Below, piece after piece: positions 44,731 to 53,827 of a stretch of 64,000 bases of DNA. The notes under the pieces are model-generated. The model made no database searches. It was not told the DNA's origin and saw only the letters and a program-made list of their open reading frames with translations. A program made the translations under genes and the position numbers. The stretch lies in assembly GCF_031127875.1 (NCBI RefSeq), contig NZ_JARXIA010000004.1:238857-302856 (forward strand), in the 5' to 3' direction. Positions within the stretch are counted from its first letter, which is position 1, and each line of letters begins with the position of its first letter. The DNA is from Pelagicoccus sp. SDUM812005 (GTDB lineage Bacteria > Verrucomicrobiota > Verrucomicrobiia > Opitutales > Opitutaceae).

Positions 44731-44818
44731 TTTGAAGAGTGAGGGGCGAGGATAAGGTATTTGCTACCCGCGGCGCTTGCGAAGGGGAGGCTGTTAGGCG
44801 TTTTTTACCACAGGTTCC

Positions 44819-45256
44819 TCAGATGCGGGAGGATGGATCTTGCGCTTGGATTTTGAGCAGTGCTTCGAAGGGGAGGGTGGCGCAGCGGATGCGGCTGGGG
44901 AAGGCGAGGACGCCGGAGAGGGCGGCAAGCTCGCCGGGGAGGTCTATTGTTGCGGGTTTGTCTTGGAAATCGGATACGAATTGCTTGGCGAATTGAGTGG
45001 CTTCGGGATTCGGGAGGGCGGCGAGGTGTTGGGTCATCATGCTAGCGGCGGCGAGGCAGATGGTGCAGGATTGGGCGGTGAAGGTAATGCGGGCCCTGCC
45101 GTCGTCGTCGGTTTTTCGATACACGGTTATTTCGTCGCCGCAGAGTGGATTGCGGAGGGTGGCGCTGGCTGCGTTGGCGAGTTCGCAGTTGTTGTGAGGC
45201 TGCTTGCTGTGGGCGAGCAGGGTTTGCTGGTAGAGTTTTTTTAGGTCGGGATTCAA
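44819..45256 (-). CDS. sufU: SufU-type iron-sulfur assembly protein
   Basis: A 145-residue SufU/IscU-like protein that accepts persulfide sulfur from SufS for Fe-S cluster assembly. Three conserved cysteines occur in canonical contexts, NPLCGDE (about 37-43), SCTICLAAASM (about 63-73) and RIRCATLPFEAL (about 122-133), together with the aspartate of CGD. The N-terminus LYQQTLLAHSKQPHN corresponds to the family LYxxxIxDHYxxPxN. The insert typical of SufU against IscU is present. It lies 95 bases downstream of sufS on the same strand with a REP-like palindrome between them. Confidence 0.88.
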   Translation of the reverse strand: MNPDLKKLYQQTLLAHSKQPHNNCELANAASATLRNPLCGDEITVYRKTDDDGRARITFTAQSCTICLAAASMMTQHLAALPNPEATQFAKQFVSDFQDKPATIDLPGELAALSGVLAFPSRIRCATLPFEALLKIQAQDPSSRI

Positions 45257-45322
45257 GGTGGGAGAGTGAAGGCGTTGATGCGTGGGTTGTGCGGCGTGGC
45301 GCGAGCGCCAGCCCTATTGTCT

Positions 45323-45345
45323 CGCGGGCTGAAGCTCCGCGCAAC
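45323..45345 (-). repeat. REP-like palindrome between sufS and sufU
   Basis: Stem CGCGG (45323-45327)/CCGCG (45337-45341) around GCTGAAGCT, with a GTTG head on the minus strand instead of GTAG. It matches the element at 10034-10060 in 26 of 27 positions. It sits in the 95-base sufS-sufU gap, so it may affect the relative expression of the two genes. Confidence 0.55.
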
Positions 45346-45351
45346 GGGGCG

Positions 45352-46608
45352 CTACAGAAAGAGGAGGGCGGTCTTCTTGAGGGCGGCGGCGAGGGCGTCG
45401 ACGTCGGCGGGCGTATTGTAGAGGGAGAAGGAAGCCCGGGCGGTGGCGGGAACGCCGAGGCGTTTCATGAGGGGCTCGCAGCAGTGGTGGCCGGAGCGGA
45501 TGGCGACGCCTTCGGTGTCGAGCACGGTGCCGATGTCGTGCGGGTGGGCGTCGCCCATGGTGAAGGAGATGGCTCCGGAGCGTACGCGTGGGTTGCCGAT
45601 GATCTTGAGGCCGTCGATCTGGGAGAGCTTGGCGACGGCGTAGGCGATCAGTTGGGACTCGTAGTCGTGGATGGCTGGCAGGCCGACGCTGGAGAGGTAG
45701 TCGATGGCGGCGCCGAGGCCGATGGCGCCTTCGATGTGGGGAGTGCCGGCTTCGAAGCGGGAGGGCGGCTCCTTGAAGGTCGAGCCTTCGAAGGTGACGT
45801 GGGCGATCATGTCTCCGCCGCCTTGGTAGGGGCGCATGGTGTCGAGCAGGGCGCGGCGTCCGTAGAGGATGCCGATGCCGGTGGGGGCGTAGATCTTGTG
45901 GCCGGAGGCGACGAGGAAGTCGCAGCCGAGCTTTTGCACGTCGAGGGGAATGTGCTGGATGGCTTGGGCGGCGTCGACGAGGGTGGGGATGCCGCGGGCC
46001 TTGGCTTGGTCGAGCAGGGGCTGGATGTCGTTTACGGTGCCGATGGCGTTGGAGACGTAGACGATGGAGAGGAGCTTGGTCTTCTCGGTGAGCAGCTGGT
46101 CGAAGGTGGCGAGGTCGAGGTCGCAGTCGTCGGTGACGGGGATGACCTTGAGGATGGCTCCGGTGCGGGCGCAGAGGAGCTGCCAGGGAACGATGTTGGC
46201 GTGGTGCTCCATGGCGGAGATGAGGATCTCGTCGCCAGGCTGGAGGAGGGGCTCGAGGTAGGAGTGGGCGACGAGGTTGACGGATTCGGTGGCGCCGCGG
46301 GTGTAGATGATTTCGGAATCGTCGGCGGCGTTGATGAATTTGGCGATCTTGCCGCGGGCTTCCTCGTAGGCGCCGGTGGCCTCGGTGGAGAGGAGGTGGA
46401 CGCCGCGGTGGATGTTGGCGTTTTCGTGGCTGTAGTAGCGGGTGACGGCGTCGATGACGGCCTGCGGCTTCTGGGTGGAAGCGGCGTTGTCGAGGTAGAC
46501 GAGCGGCTTGCCGTGCACGGTGCGGCTGAGGATGGGGAAGTCTCCGCGTACGTGGGCGAGGGCTTCGGGTATAGCTGGCGGCGTGGGCTGGCTGTTGGTT
46601 TTCGACAT
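45352..46608 (-). CDS. sufS: Cysteine desulfurase SufS
   Basis: A PLP enzyme releasing sulfur from cysteine as an enzyme-bound persulfide, passed to SufU. The 418 residues match group II desulfurases. Signatures: YLDNAASTQKPQAVIDA at the N-terminus, THRG-equivalent NIHRGVHLLS, TRGATESVNLVAHS, PLP lysine in ASGHKIYAPTGIG (about 229), and the catalytic cysteine region RSGHHCCEPLM (about 372-382). It is the first gene of a sufS-sufU pair; sufBCD are not in the window. It is divergent from the RhlE-type helicase gene. Confidence 0.93.
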   Translation of the reverse strand: MSKTNSQPTPPAIPEALAHVRGDFPILSRTVHGKPLVYLDNAASTQKPQAVIDAVTRYYSHENANIHRGVHLLSTEATGAYEEARGKIAKFINAADDSEIIYTRGATESVNLVAHSYLEPLLQPGDEILISAMEHHANIVPWQLLCARTGAILKVIPVTDDCDLDLATFDQLLTEKTKLLSIVYVSNAIGTVNDIQPLLDQAKARGIPTLVDAAQAIQHIPLDVQKLGCDFLVASGHKIYAPTGIGILYGRRALLDTMRPYQGGGDMIAHVTFEGSTFKEPPSRFEAGTPHIEGAIGLGAAIDYLSSVGLPAIHDYESQLIAYAVAKLSQIDGLKIIGNPRVRSGAISFTMGDAHPHDIGTVLDTEGVAIRSGHHCCEPLMKRLGVPATARASFSLYNTPADVDALAAALKKTALLFL

Positions 46609-46745
46609 GATGTGGGAATGTTTAGGTAGTTAGGCAGCGGGAGGAAGGCTGAAGTTTAGAAAGTGGGCGCGGCGCTGTTTGGAAGACGTTTGGGAAGCGT
46701 ATTTGTTAGCTTGCTTCCCCGTGAGGGGCTTACCATATACGCTGA

Positions 46746-47945
46746 ATGCCATTTTCAGGACTTGGGCTATCAGAACCCATCAACAAGGCGCTCGCCGATC
46801 TCGGCTTTGAGAAGCCTACCCCAATTCAGGAACAAGCGATCCCTATCGTATTGCAAGGCAAGGACTTGATAGGGTCCGCTCAAACCGGTACCGGCAAGAC
46901 GGCGGCTTTTGGCCTGCCGATCCTGCAGCGGATCGTGCCGGGCAAGCCTTTCCAGTGCCTCATTTTGGAGCCTACTCGCGAGTTGGCGGCGCAGGTGGAA
47001 GAGGCTTTGAAGTTCTTCGCCAAGAACCTAGGAATCCAGATCGGCCTCATCTATGGCGGCGTGAAGTACGGCGGCCAGATGAAGATGATCGAGAGCGGCG
47101 CGGAGATCATCGTAGCGACTCCGGGGCGTTTGCTGGACCATCTTCAGCAGGGCAACTTTTCCTTGAAGGAAATGGATTACTTGGTGCTGGACGAGGTGGA
47201 TCGGATGCTGGACATGGGATTCTTGCCGGACGTGAAGCGGATCGTGCAGAACTATTGTTCGAAGGAGCGCCAGACCTTGCTTTTCACGGCGACGATGCCG
47301 CCGGCCATCAAGACTTTGACGGGCTGGGTGCTCAACGACCCAGCGGTCGTGGAGATCGGGCAGAACCGTTCGGCCGCCGAGACGGTGAGCCACGCGTTTT
47401 ACCCGGTGGTGGAGCGCCAGAAGTACAAGCTGTTGCTGGAGCTGCTGGAGCGCACGCACTACGAAAGCGTGTTGATCTTCACTCGCACGAAGTTCAATGC
47501 GGACATGATTACGCGTCGACTCGAGCGCTTGAACCACAAGGTAGCTGCTTTGCACTCGGATCGTTCCCAGTCGGAGCGTACGGAGGCCTTGAAGGGATTC
47601 AAGGACGGCAAGTACGAGGTGCTGGTGGCGACGGATATCGCGGCTCGCGGCTTGGATATCGCCGGCGTGACGCACGTGATCAACTACGACGTGCCGCTGC
47701 ATGCGGAGGACTACGTGCACCGTATCGGCCGTACGGGCCGCGCCTCACGCGAGGGGGATGCGTTTACGCTTCTCACTGAAGACGAGGTGAAGAATGCGGC
47801 GGCGATCGAACACTTCATTGGCAAAAAGATCGAGCGCAAGAAGCTGGATGGCTTCAACTACATGTACTCGGCGCTGTTCAATGCCCAAGAGAAGTCGGCT
47901 GCGGCGGGTCCGCGTTCGCGCTTGTTTGGGCGTTCCGGCCGCTAG
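46746..47945 (+). CDS. DEAD-box RNA helicase, RhlE type
   Basis: An ATP-dependent RNA helicase of 399 residues, acting in ribosome assembly or mRNA turnover. Motifs: Q motif around GFEKPTPIQEQAI (21-33), Walker A AQTGTGKT (45-52), PTREL, TPGR, motif II DEVD (149-152), TATMPP in place of SAT, and C-terminal TDIAARGLDIAGV and HRIGRTGRASREGD. The third residue of the DEAD box is valine; DExD variation is tolerated in the superfamily but is unusual in RhlE-like proteins. The C-terminal extension is short and basic. Its stop overlaps that of the convergent response regulator by four bases. Confidence 0.9.
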   Translation: MPFSGLGLSEPINKALADLGFEKPTPIQEQAIPIVLQGKDLIGSAQTGTGKTAAFGLPILQRIVPGKPFQCLILEPTRELAAQVEEALKFFAKNLGIQIGLIYGGVKYGGQMKMIESGAEIIVATPGRLLDHLQQGNFSLKEMDYLVLDEVDRMLDMGFLPDVKRIVQNYCSKERQTLLFTATMPPAIKTLTGWVLNDPAVVEIGQNRSAAETVSHAFYPVVERQKYKLLLELLERTHYESVLIFTRTKFNADMITRRLERLNHKVAALHSDRSQSERTEALKGFKDGKYEVLVATDIAARGLDIAGVTHVINYDVPLHAEDYVHRIGRTGRASREGDAFTLLTEDEVKNAAAIEHFIGKKIERKKLDGFNYMYSALFNAQEKSAAAGPRSRLFGRSGR

Positions 47946-48487
47946 GCTCCATCGGTTTGCCGTTGGTTCCAGTCTGCTACGAGTTCGTAGGTGAGCTCGT
48001 AGAGTTTGGTAGGCTCGAAGGGTTTGTGCACGATGCTTACGGGCGTTTGCGGTCCGAGGGAGCTCTGGATTTCTGCGTCGGAATAGTCGGAGTAGGCCGT
48101 CACTATGACGAAGCGCATGGCGGGGTCGATCTCGCGGATCTGGTGGATGGTCTCCAGACCGTCCCAGCCGGGCGGCATGCGCATATCCACGAAGGCGAGG
48201 GGGTAGCGTATGCCTTTGGCGAGGTGGCGTCGGACTAGCTCGCAGGCTTCCTCTCCTTGGTAGGCGGATTGGATCTCGAAGTTGCGTTGGCGCTTGGGAG
48301 GCCGCTTGTATCCGGGGGCGGCAAGGAGAAGGTCTTCGAGCTCGTCGAGCTTGCTGTCTCCTTCGTTGCTTTGGTCCGGACGGAGGACGGCCTTGTAGTC
48401 GCGGTGCAGCGAGAGGTTGTCGTCGATTACCAGTAGCGACCGGTTCTCCAAGGTGGCCAGGTCTATGTCGGTATATTTGCGAAGCAT
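47942..48487 (-). CDS. Single-domain response regulator with an insertion
   Basis: A 181-residue receiver protein without an output domain. It has VIDDN (acidic pair, about 20-24), phospho-acceptor region LAFVDMRMPPGWDGL (D about 97), VIVTAYSDYSD (T/S switch) and VHKPFEPTKL (conserved K). Between the first strand and the YQGEEACELV helix there is a ~35-residue charged insertion (DSKLDELEDLL and onward), longer than in ordinary receivers. Such receivers in other bacteria accompany large hybrid kinases with GGDEF or HDOD parts, but no partner is encoded nearby. Its stop interlocks with that of the helicase gene. Confidence 0.82.
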   Translation of the reverse strand: MLRKYTDIDLATLENRSLLVIDDNLSLHRDYKAVLRPDQSNEGDSKLDELEDLLLAAPGYKRPPKRQRNFEIQSAYQGEEACELVRRHLAKGIRYPLAFVDMRMPPGWDGLETIHQIREIDPAMRFVIVTAYSDYSDAEIQSSLGPQTPVSIVHKPFEPTKLYELTYELVADWNQRQTDGA

Positions 48488-48615
48488 TTATCGAGTGCGA
48501 GAAGGAGTTCCGCCTTCAACAGTGGGGCGGGGAGCGGGTTTTGCAACGAACCGCAGGCCCTTTTAGCGAACCTTTTCAAGGGGAGTCTGGCCGATGCCTG
48601 GCAGTTTGAGCGCCG

Positions 48616-49551
48616 CTACTGGGTATCGAGCAGCTCGGCGCGTCCGGTGTTTCGGACGGCGATGAGGACGGGCGGAAGCGGCGAGGCGGCGCGGGAAGGA
48701 TAGGGCGCGAAGAGGACGATTGCGGAGAGCGGGAGGGTGGCTTCGTCGATGACTTTTCCGCTCATGGTGTCGTAGCGGTGGTGGAGTTTGTTGCCGACGA
48801 GCTCGGTTTGGGCGATGGAGATGGCTTCGGCGGCGGAGAGTCCGTCGTCGAGGTCGATGTTGGCCAGCTGGCTGGAGATGCGCTTGTAGTCGGAAGTGGA
48901 GATGGCTCCGTATCCGTTTAGCTGGCTTTGCTGGATGCTTTGGCCGAGGTAGGCGAGCAGGCGCGGTATGTCGATGTCGCTGCCGAGGCGTTTTGCGGTG
49001 CGGATCTTGAGGATCTGGCTGTTCACTCCGGCGACGTACAGTTCGCCTTCTTTGGGGACTAGTCCTTCGGAGTATTCGAAGCGGGCGTGGTTGAATTCGG
49101 TTTGGCCAATGGTGGCGACGGTGGACGGAGAAATGCTGAGCTGGCTGTAGATGCGCTTGTTGGCGGCGAGGTTGAGGTCGGCGATCGCGTCGCGGAAGCT
49201 TTTGGCGATGACGTCGGAGTCGGTGCCTTTGGGGATGACGCTGGCTTGTAGGTCGTAGACGAATACGTCGATGCGGGCCTCTGGGTTGCGGTAGCTGATG
49301 GCGAGGCCCAGTCCGGGAGCCTTTTCTTCGAGTTCCACTACGGGGCGGCGGAAGAGTGGGCCGAGGGCTCCTGGGAAGTAGATGCCGGTGGTGTTGTCGA
49401 AGTAGGGGGCGGGGGCGAGTTCGAGGTTGGTGTTTGGGTTGACGACCTTGACTTGGGTGCAGGAAGTGAAGGCTCCGGCAACTGCGATGAGGCCGCAGGC
49501 CGCGATTAGGGAGCGGGCGAGGCGGCGTAGGCGTTGGGAAGGAGGAATCAC
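48616..49551 (-). CDS. Putative lipoprotein of unknown function
   Basis: A 311-residue exported protein. The N-terminus is basic, then hydrophobic (LIAACGLIAVAGAFTSC), with a lipobox-like FTSC ending at C31, so lipid attachment is plausible though the -1 residue is Ser. The mature part mixes beta-strand segments and a helix-rich region (about 125-215), with no recognised catalytic motif. It stands alone between the response regulator and ureD; a 105-base gap and its own start suggest independence from the urease genes. Confidence 0.65.
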   Translation of the reverse strand: MIPPSQRLRRLARSLIAACGLIAVAGAFTSCTQVKVVNPNTNLELAPAPYFDNTTGIYFPGALGPLFRRPVVELEEKAPGLGLAISYRNPEARIDVFVYDLQASVIPKGTDSDVIAKSFRDAIADLNLAANKRIYSQLSISPSTVATIGQTEFNHARFEYSEGLVPKEGELYVAGVNSQILKIRTAKRLGSDIDIPRLLAYLGQSIQQSQLNGYGAISTSDYKRISSQLANIDLDDGLSAAEAISIAQTELVGNKLHHRYDTMSGKVIDEATLPLSAIVLFAPYPSRAASPLPPVLIAVRNTGRAELLDTQ

Positions 49552-49656
49552 TGCACTGTTTCGGATCGGAGGAGGGAGGAGGAGCGTTACGGGGAAACGC
49601 TTCAGGCCATAGAAAAACGGCAGCTGAAATTGTTCATTCCTTTCTTTTCCATTTCT

Positions 49657-50511
49657 CTAGCGTCGCAGCGCGGCGGGCTTTCGCTGGATGGCGTCATAGA
49701 AAAGCTGGCGAACTTGGGCGCAGGCTTTGCGGGCGGCGATGGGATCTGCCGCGAGGATCTTGACGCACCAGCAGGCCGGGTGGGCGAGTTGGCTGGAGCC
49801 AATGCGTATGCCATCGGTCTGCAGTCGGTAGATCTCTTTCCAGAGGTCCTTGGAGTCGCCGAGCTTCTCCGAGACGAGCAGGAGGGAGAGGTAGAAGGGG
49901 CAGGGGGCTCCGAGTTCGTTGCTCCAGGAGGAGGCGGTCCCTCGCGCGGGCTCGACGCTGTGCTTCTCAAGCAGGGCGAGCGTGCCGTCGTAGCGGAGGG
50001 AGAGGCGGTTGCGGAATTGGCGGAAGGCGAAGGCTTCCTGGTGGGCGATGCGGCCGGGGGCGATTGCTTCGATGAAAAAGAGTTCGCCGCCCTTTTCGAC
50101 TTCGATGGCGCTGCGTTGGGTGAAGGCGCTCTGGCCTTGGAGGATGAGCCACTCGGGATTGTTCTCGAGGAAGGCCCCTTGCTCGACGCGGAAGCTTTGA
50201 TTCCAAGTCGCCTCGCTTTCTGGATCCATTTTGTGGATACGAAGCGAGGATGGGTTCGAGAGGGTGAGGGAGGCACCTTTTTCGATGAGGACGTCGAGGT
50301 CGGCGGAGTCGCCTGCCAGCATCCCAGCGGTGGGGCACATGAGGTTTAGCAGCAGGCTGTGCCCGTCCCAGTACGGTTTGGAGATGTGGATGGGCGTCTT
50401 GAACTCCTTGCGGCTGAGGATGCATCTGTGGTTGGGAGCCAGGGAGCAGGTAGCGCGAAGGTAGCCGTCCACGTGGGGACGGGTGAGAGGAGGTGTTGCT
50501 TGGATTTCCAC
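49657..50511 (-). CDS. ureD: Urease accessory protein UreD
   Basis: A 284-residue scaffold that binds apo-urease and, with UreF and UreG, directs nickel insertion. Family features: RATCSLAPNHRC at the N-terminus, LLLNLMCPTAGMLAGDS (about 60-76, the GG-like TAGMLAGD box of UreD), QSFRVEQGAFLENNPEW, and SLRYDGTLALLEKHSV. It is the last gene of the ureF-ureG-ureD run, 31 bases downstream of ureG. The C-terminal part is more divergent than UreG or UreC, as is usual for the family. It is cytoplasmic. Confidence 0.88.
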   Translation of the reverse strand: MEIQATPPLTRPHVDGYLRATCSLAPNHRCILSRKEFKTPIHISKPYWDGHSLLLNLMCPTAGMLAGDSADLDVLIEKGASLTLSNPSSLRIHKMDPESEATWNQSFRVEQGAFLENNPEWLILQGQSAFTQRSAIEVEKGGELFFIEAIAPGRIAHQEAFAFRQFRNRLSLRYDGTLALLEKHSVEPARGTASSWSNELGAPCPFYLSLLLVSEKLGDSKDLWKEIYRLQTDGIRIGSSQLAHPACWCVKILAADPIAARKACAQVRQLFYDAIQRKPAALRR

Positions 50512-50542
50512 CGGCGAGGTTTGGGAGGATTCGAGAGTTGGA

Positions 50543-51151
50543 CTAGAAGAGGTATTCCTTTTTGAGCCAAGCGATCACGTCGTCGAGTCCCTTGTGCGAC
50601 TTGAGGTCGCAGAAGAGGAAGGGGCGATCGCCGCGCATCTTTTTGCTGTCGCGATCCATGACGCCGAGATCGGCGCCGACGTACTGGGCGATTTCGATCT
50701 TGTTGATGATCATGAGATCGGAGTATTGGATGGCGGGTCCGCCTTTGCGGGGGATCTTGTCGCCTTCGGCGACGTCGATGACGTAGATGAAGGCGTCTAC
50801 GAGCTCGGGGGAGAAGGTGGCGGAAAGGTTGTCTCCGCCAGATTCGATGAGTACGGCTTGGGTGTCGGGGTGGCGCTCGAGCAGTTCGTCGATAGCTGCC
50901 ATGTTCATGCTGGTGTCGTCGCGGATGGCGGTGTGGGGGCAGCCGCCGGTTTCGACGCCCATGACGCGGTCGGCCTCGAGGGCGTTGTTTCGTACGAGGA
51001 ACTCGGCATCCTCGCGAGTGTAGATGTCGTTGGTGATGGCGACTAGTTTGTATTCAGATTTCAATGCTTCGCAGAGGCGAAGGAGAAGCATGGTCTTGCC
51101 GGAGCCCACGGGGCCACCGATTCCGATACGGACTGGACGGGAGTTGTTCAT
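50543..51151 (-). CDS. ureG: Urease accessory GTPase UreG
   Basis: A SIMIBI-class GTPase delivering nickel to urease. The 202 residues are standard. P-loop [14 protein letters not shown] (about 9-22), [14 protein letters not shown], the metal-linked [10 protein letters not shown] with Cys-Pro-His, [32 protein letters not shown] and the G4-like [10 protein letters not shown] are all present. It lies 35 bases after ureF and 31 before ureD, in one apparent transcript. Confidence 0.95.
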   Translation of the reverse strand: MNNSRPVRIGIGGPVGSGKTMLLLRLCEALKSEYKLVAITNDIYTREDAEFLVRNNALEADRVMGVETGGCPHTAIRDDTSMNMAAIDELLERHPDTQAVLIESGGDNLSATFSPELVDAFIYVIDVAEGDKIPRKGGPAIQYSDLMIINKIEIAQYVGADLGVMDRDSKKMRGDRPFLFCDLKSHKGLDDVIAWLKKEYLF

Positions 51152-51186
51152 TTTGGGAGGAGTCTAGATGCTTGGCTCTGTATATT

Positions 51187-51876
51187 TTAAGATATGAATA
51201 GTCGGGAGAAAGCTTGCTCGTGGCGTTGGGAAGCGATGTCGAGGGTGGGGAGGAAGGCTCCGGCGAAGTCGCGTTCGATGGCAAGGGAGGATTCGACGAT
51301 GCGTTCGATTTCCTGTAGTGCGGAAGTGAGTACGCTTTGGGCGCCTTCCTGGCCGATGCGGATGAGCTTGAGGGATGCGGCGCAAGGGGCGGCGAGAGCT
51401 TGGTAGGTCCAAGCGGCGAGGGTGGGTTCGAGAGGGGTGCGAAGATCGACGTTTTCGGTTGCGAATAGGATCAGGTGGTGGGGGACGATTTTCTTCTCCC
51501 GTTTCAGCGCGGCCAGTTTCTCGAAGCGAGGAGTGGGCCGGAGCTTCGAAATGAGGCGGAGGCGCTGCTGGCCTTGGGAGAGGCTGGCTTGGCGTAGTTC
51601 CTTGCAGGGTTTCGAGGCGGAAATTTCTTCGTCGAGCTGGCAGATGAGCTGAAAGTCGTTTTGCTCGGCGGCGTTGTAAGCAAATCTTAGATACGGAAGT
51701 TCGAATTCCTGCAGGTTGAGGAAAACGACGCTTTCGAGGAAGCGAAGCAGGCTGGCGGGGTCGCTCACCTCTCCGTCGGCGCATAGCTCTTCGAGGCCGT
51801 AGGAGTGGGCGTAGGATCCGATCGGGAAGAGCGGGTCCGTGGTTTGGAGCATGCTTGGGAGCCAGGACAGGTTCAT
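51187..51876 (-). CDS. ureF: Urease accessory protein UreF
   Basis: A 229-residue, all-helical protein acting as a GTPase-regulating partner of UreG in the activation complex. The family N-terminal motif FPIGSYAHSYGLEELC (about 16-31) is clear; later segments are less conserved (QEFELPYLRFAYNAA; LATENV-like FATENVDLRTPL). It heads the ureF-ureG-ureD group. The 156-base region upstream separates it from an opposing cytochrome-type gene. Because ureE and ureC are cut off from it by that gene, ureFGD must have its own promoter or rely on read-through of ureABCE antisense to the intruder. Confidence 0.88.
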   Translation of the reverse strand: MNLSWLPSMLQTTDPLFPIGSYAHSYGLEELCADGEVSDPASLLRFLESVVFLNLQEFELPYLRFAYNAAEQNDFQLICQLDEEISASKPCKELRQASLSQGQQRLRLISKLRPTPRFEKLAALKREKKIVPHHLILFATENVDLRTPLEPTLAAWTYQALAAPCAASLKLIRIGQEGAQSVLTSALQEIERIVESSLAIERDFAGAFLPTLDIASQRHEQAFSRLFIS

Positions 51877-51960
51877 TGAGCTTAAGGTACTTGCAGCGAT
51901 GAGTCTGTTGCCCAGACGAGCGTCTTATCTCGACGAGTCAACCTTTTGCAGTCTTGAAAT

Positions 51961-52002
51961 CTAGGTTCTCGTTTTCAAGGTACTTGCGTGCGAGAATCCT
52001 AG
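51961..52002. repeat. Inverted repeat in the divergent ureF/cytochrome gap
   Basis: CTAGGTTCTCG (51961-51971) and CGAGAATCCTAG (51991-52002) are complementary with a single one-base bulge across a 19-base loop. AAGGTACTTGC occurs twice in the gap (51884-51894 and 51977-51987), the second inside the loop. Both are candidate operator sites for the divergent promoters; no known factor site was recognised. Confidence 0.4.
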
Positions 52003-52032
52003 GCGCTTTTCACGAGCACCCCGCCTCGGAGC

Positions 52033-53781
52033 ATGGCTACCCTGACATTTACGATGACCCCATTTCTTAGTTCTACCCGTTTCACGGCGTTTCTGGCGTT
52101 GTGGCTGTGCTTGAGTTCCGGCTTTGCCGCCGCGTTTGGCGAAGGCTACAGCGAAGACGAAGCGGATATTCGCGAAGGGCGGGCCCTGTTTAAGAGCTAT
52201 TGCGCGGCTTGCCATGACCTGGGTCACGATGGGATCGGCCCGGCCTTAGGGCCGGTGACGCTTGAGCGGGACAAGGACTGGCTGCAGCGGTTTATCGAGA
52301 ATCCTCAGGCTTTGCTCGACAGCGGCGACGTGGTCGCGGAGCAGCTGGTGCGCAAGTATGGGGTGGTGATGCCGACCTTTGGCCTGGCTCCGGAAGAAGT
52401 GGAGAAGGTGTTAGCTTACTTGCATGCGCGACGTCGTCCCTTGCGGGAGAGAGTGGCTGTTGAGGATGGCAGAACGGTCGTGGAGAATCCGGTGCCGGAG
52501 AAGTTGCGTCGGGCGGGAATCGCCTTGGACTTGGAGCTCGCCTGGAGGGTGCCTGCCAGCAGCGAAAAATTTCCGCGAGCCCGCATCAACAAGCTTGCGG
52601 GAGTACGCGACGGGGAGCGGGACCGTTTGTTCGTCTGCGACCAGAATGGTTTCTTCTACGAGCTCGGCGACGAGGGGCCGCAATTGGTTTTGGAAATGTC
52701 GAAGGTATTTCCCGACTTTGTTTCCGAGCCTGGCTTGGCGACCGGTTTCTCCAGCTTTGCGTTCAGTCCGGATTTCGAGTCGAGTCGGCTCGTCTATACG
52801 CAACATGCGGAGCGGGGCGATGCGAAGGAGGCTGACTTCAAGGTGCCCGAGGGGGATGAGGCTCAGCTGCAATACGCGATCAACGAGTGGCGGATGGAGG
52901 AGCATGGAGGAAAGTCGATCCTCGTGGGGCCGAGAGAATTATTGCGTATCGAAATGATCGATACCTCGCACGGAATGCAGGAGCTGGCTTTTAATCCCTA
53001 TGCCGTAGAGGGAGACGGAGACTATGGCCTGCTCTATGTGGGAGTGGGGGACGGCGGCGCTAGCTACATCAGGCGGGTGGATTTGGTTGAGGATGGCTCG
53101 AGGATATGGGGTAAGCTTCTGCGTATCGATCCGCGAGGGAGTGACGGCCGGAGCGGCGAGTACGGAATCCCGGCAGGGAACCCGTTTGCGGGTGGATCGA
53201 CAGGGAGGCCAGCGGGGCTGCCGGAAGTTTATGCCCTAGGGTTCCGAAATCCGAATACGATGGCTTGGAGCCAAGGAGGAGAGCTGTTCGTGTCGGACAT
53301 TGGGCATTGGAATGTGGAGGAGTTGAATCGAGTGGTCGTGGGTGCGGACTATGGCTGGCCTCGCTACGAAGGTGTCTATGAGATCGACTTAAAGGAGTCG
53401 CAGCGGCGGATCTACGCCCGTGATGGGGCTGCTAGCCCTGTCGTTGATCCGGTGATACAAATTGACCATGACGAGATACGCGCGATCGCAGGAGGGTTTA
53501 TCTACGAGGGCGAGCGACTACCGTTGCTGAAGGGGCTTTACCTGTTTGGTGGCATCGCAACGGGGCGGGTTTTCGTTGCCGACGTGAAGGGAGCGGAGGA
53601 GGCTGAGGCCAAGGAGCTGCAGCTCTTTGTGGAGGGTGTTGAGACAACGCTTTCCAAGATGGTAAACGTGGGGCGGGCCGACCTGAGGATTGGCAGCGAC
53701 GCGGCGGGAGAGCCATTCGTCTTGAGCAAGAGCGATGGCTCGATTTGGCGCGTCGCGAGGGCGCGTCGGATCCAGGATTGA
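52033..53781 (+). CDS. Cytochrome c fused to a sugar/sorbosone-dehydrogenase-like propeller
   Basis: A 582-residue exported protein, with an alternative ATG at 52054. A signal peptide (FTAFLALWLCLSSGFAAA, cleavage before FGEGY) precedes a class I cytochrome c domain (about 40-130) with haem motif CAACH (57-61) and likely axial Met in GVVMPTFG. The rest (about 165-560) is a GSDH-type six-bladed propeller, shown by DTSHGMQELAFNP, GVGDGGAS, ALGFRNPNTMAW, FVSDIGHWNVEELN and YGWPRYEG. Soluble PQQ aldose dehydrogenases have this fold, and the haem domain would take electrons in the periplasm. The substrate is unknown. It lies on the opposite strand inside the urease cluster and has no visible link to urea. 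Confidence 0.87.
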   Translation: MATLTFTMTPFLSSTRFTAFLALWLCLSSGFAAAFGEGYSEDEADIREGRALFKSYCAACHDLGHDGIGPALGPVTLERDKDWLQRFIENPQALLDSGDVVAEQLVRKYGVVMPTFGLAPEEVEKVLAYLHARRRPLRERVAVEDGRTVVENPVPEKLRRAGIALDLELAWRVPASSEKFPRARINKLAGVRDGERDRLFVCDQNGFFYELGDEGPQLVLEMSKVFPDFVSEPGLATGFSSFAFSPDFESSRLVYTQHAERGDAKEADFKVPEGDEAQLQYAINEWRMEEHGGKSILVGPRELLRIEMIDTSHGMQELAFNPYAVEGDGDYGLLYVGVGDGGASYIRRVDLVEDGSRIWGKLLRIDPRGSDGRSGEYGIPAGNPFAGGSTGRPAGLPEVYALGFRNPNTMAWSQGGELFVSDIGHWNVEELNRVVVGADYGWPRYEGVYEIDLKESQRRIYARDGAASPVVDPVIQIDHDEIRAIAGGFIYEGERLPLLKGLYLFGGIATGRVFVADVKGAEEAEAKELQLFVEGVETTLSKMVNVGRADLRIGSDAAGEPFVLSKSDGSIWRVARARRIQD

Positions 53782-53827
53782 AGGAAGGGCGTTGTGGAAG
53801 AGGCGGGGCTTCCTGCTAGCCTCCGCG

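Noticed and set aside
51884..51987. AAGGTACTTGC direct repeat considered as a CRISPR-like or attachment site
   Set aside because: Only two 11-base copies, no spacer regularity, no integrase or cas gene; kept only as a possible operator.
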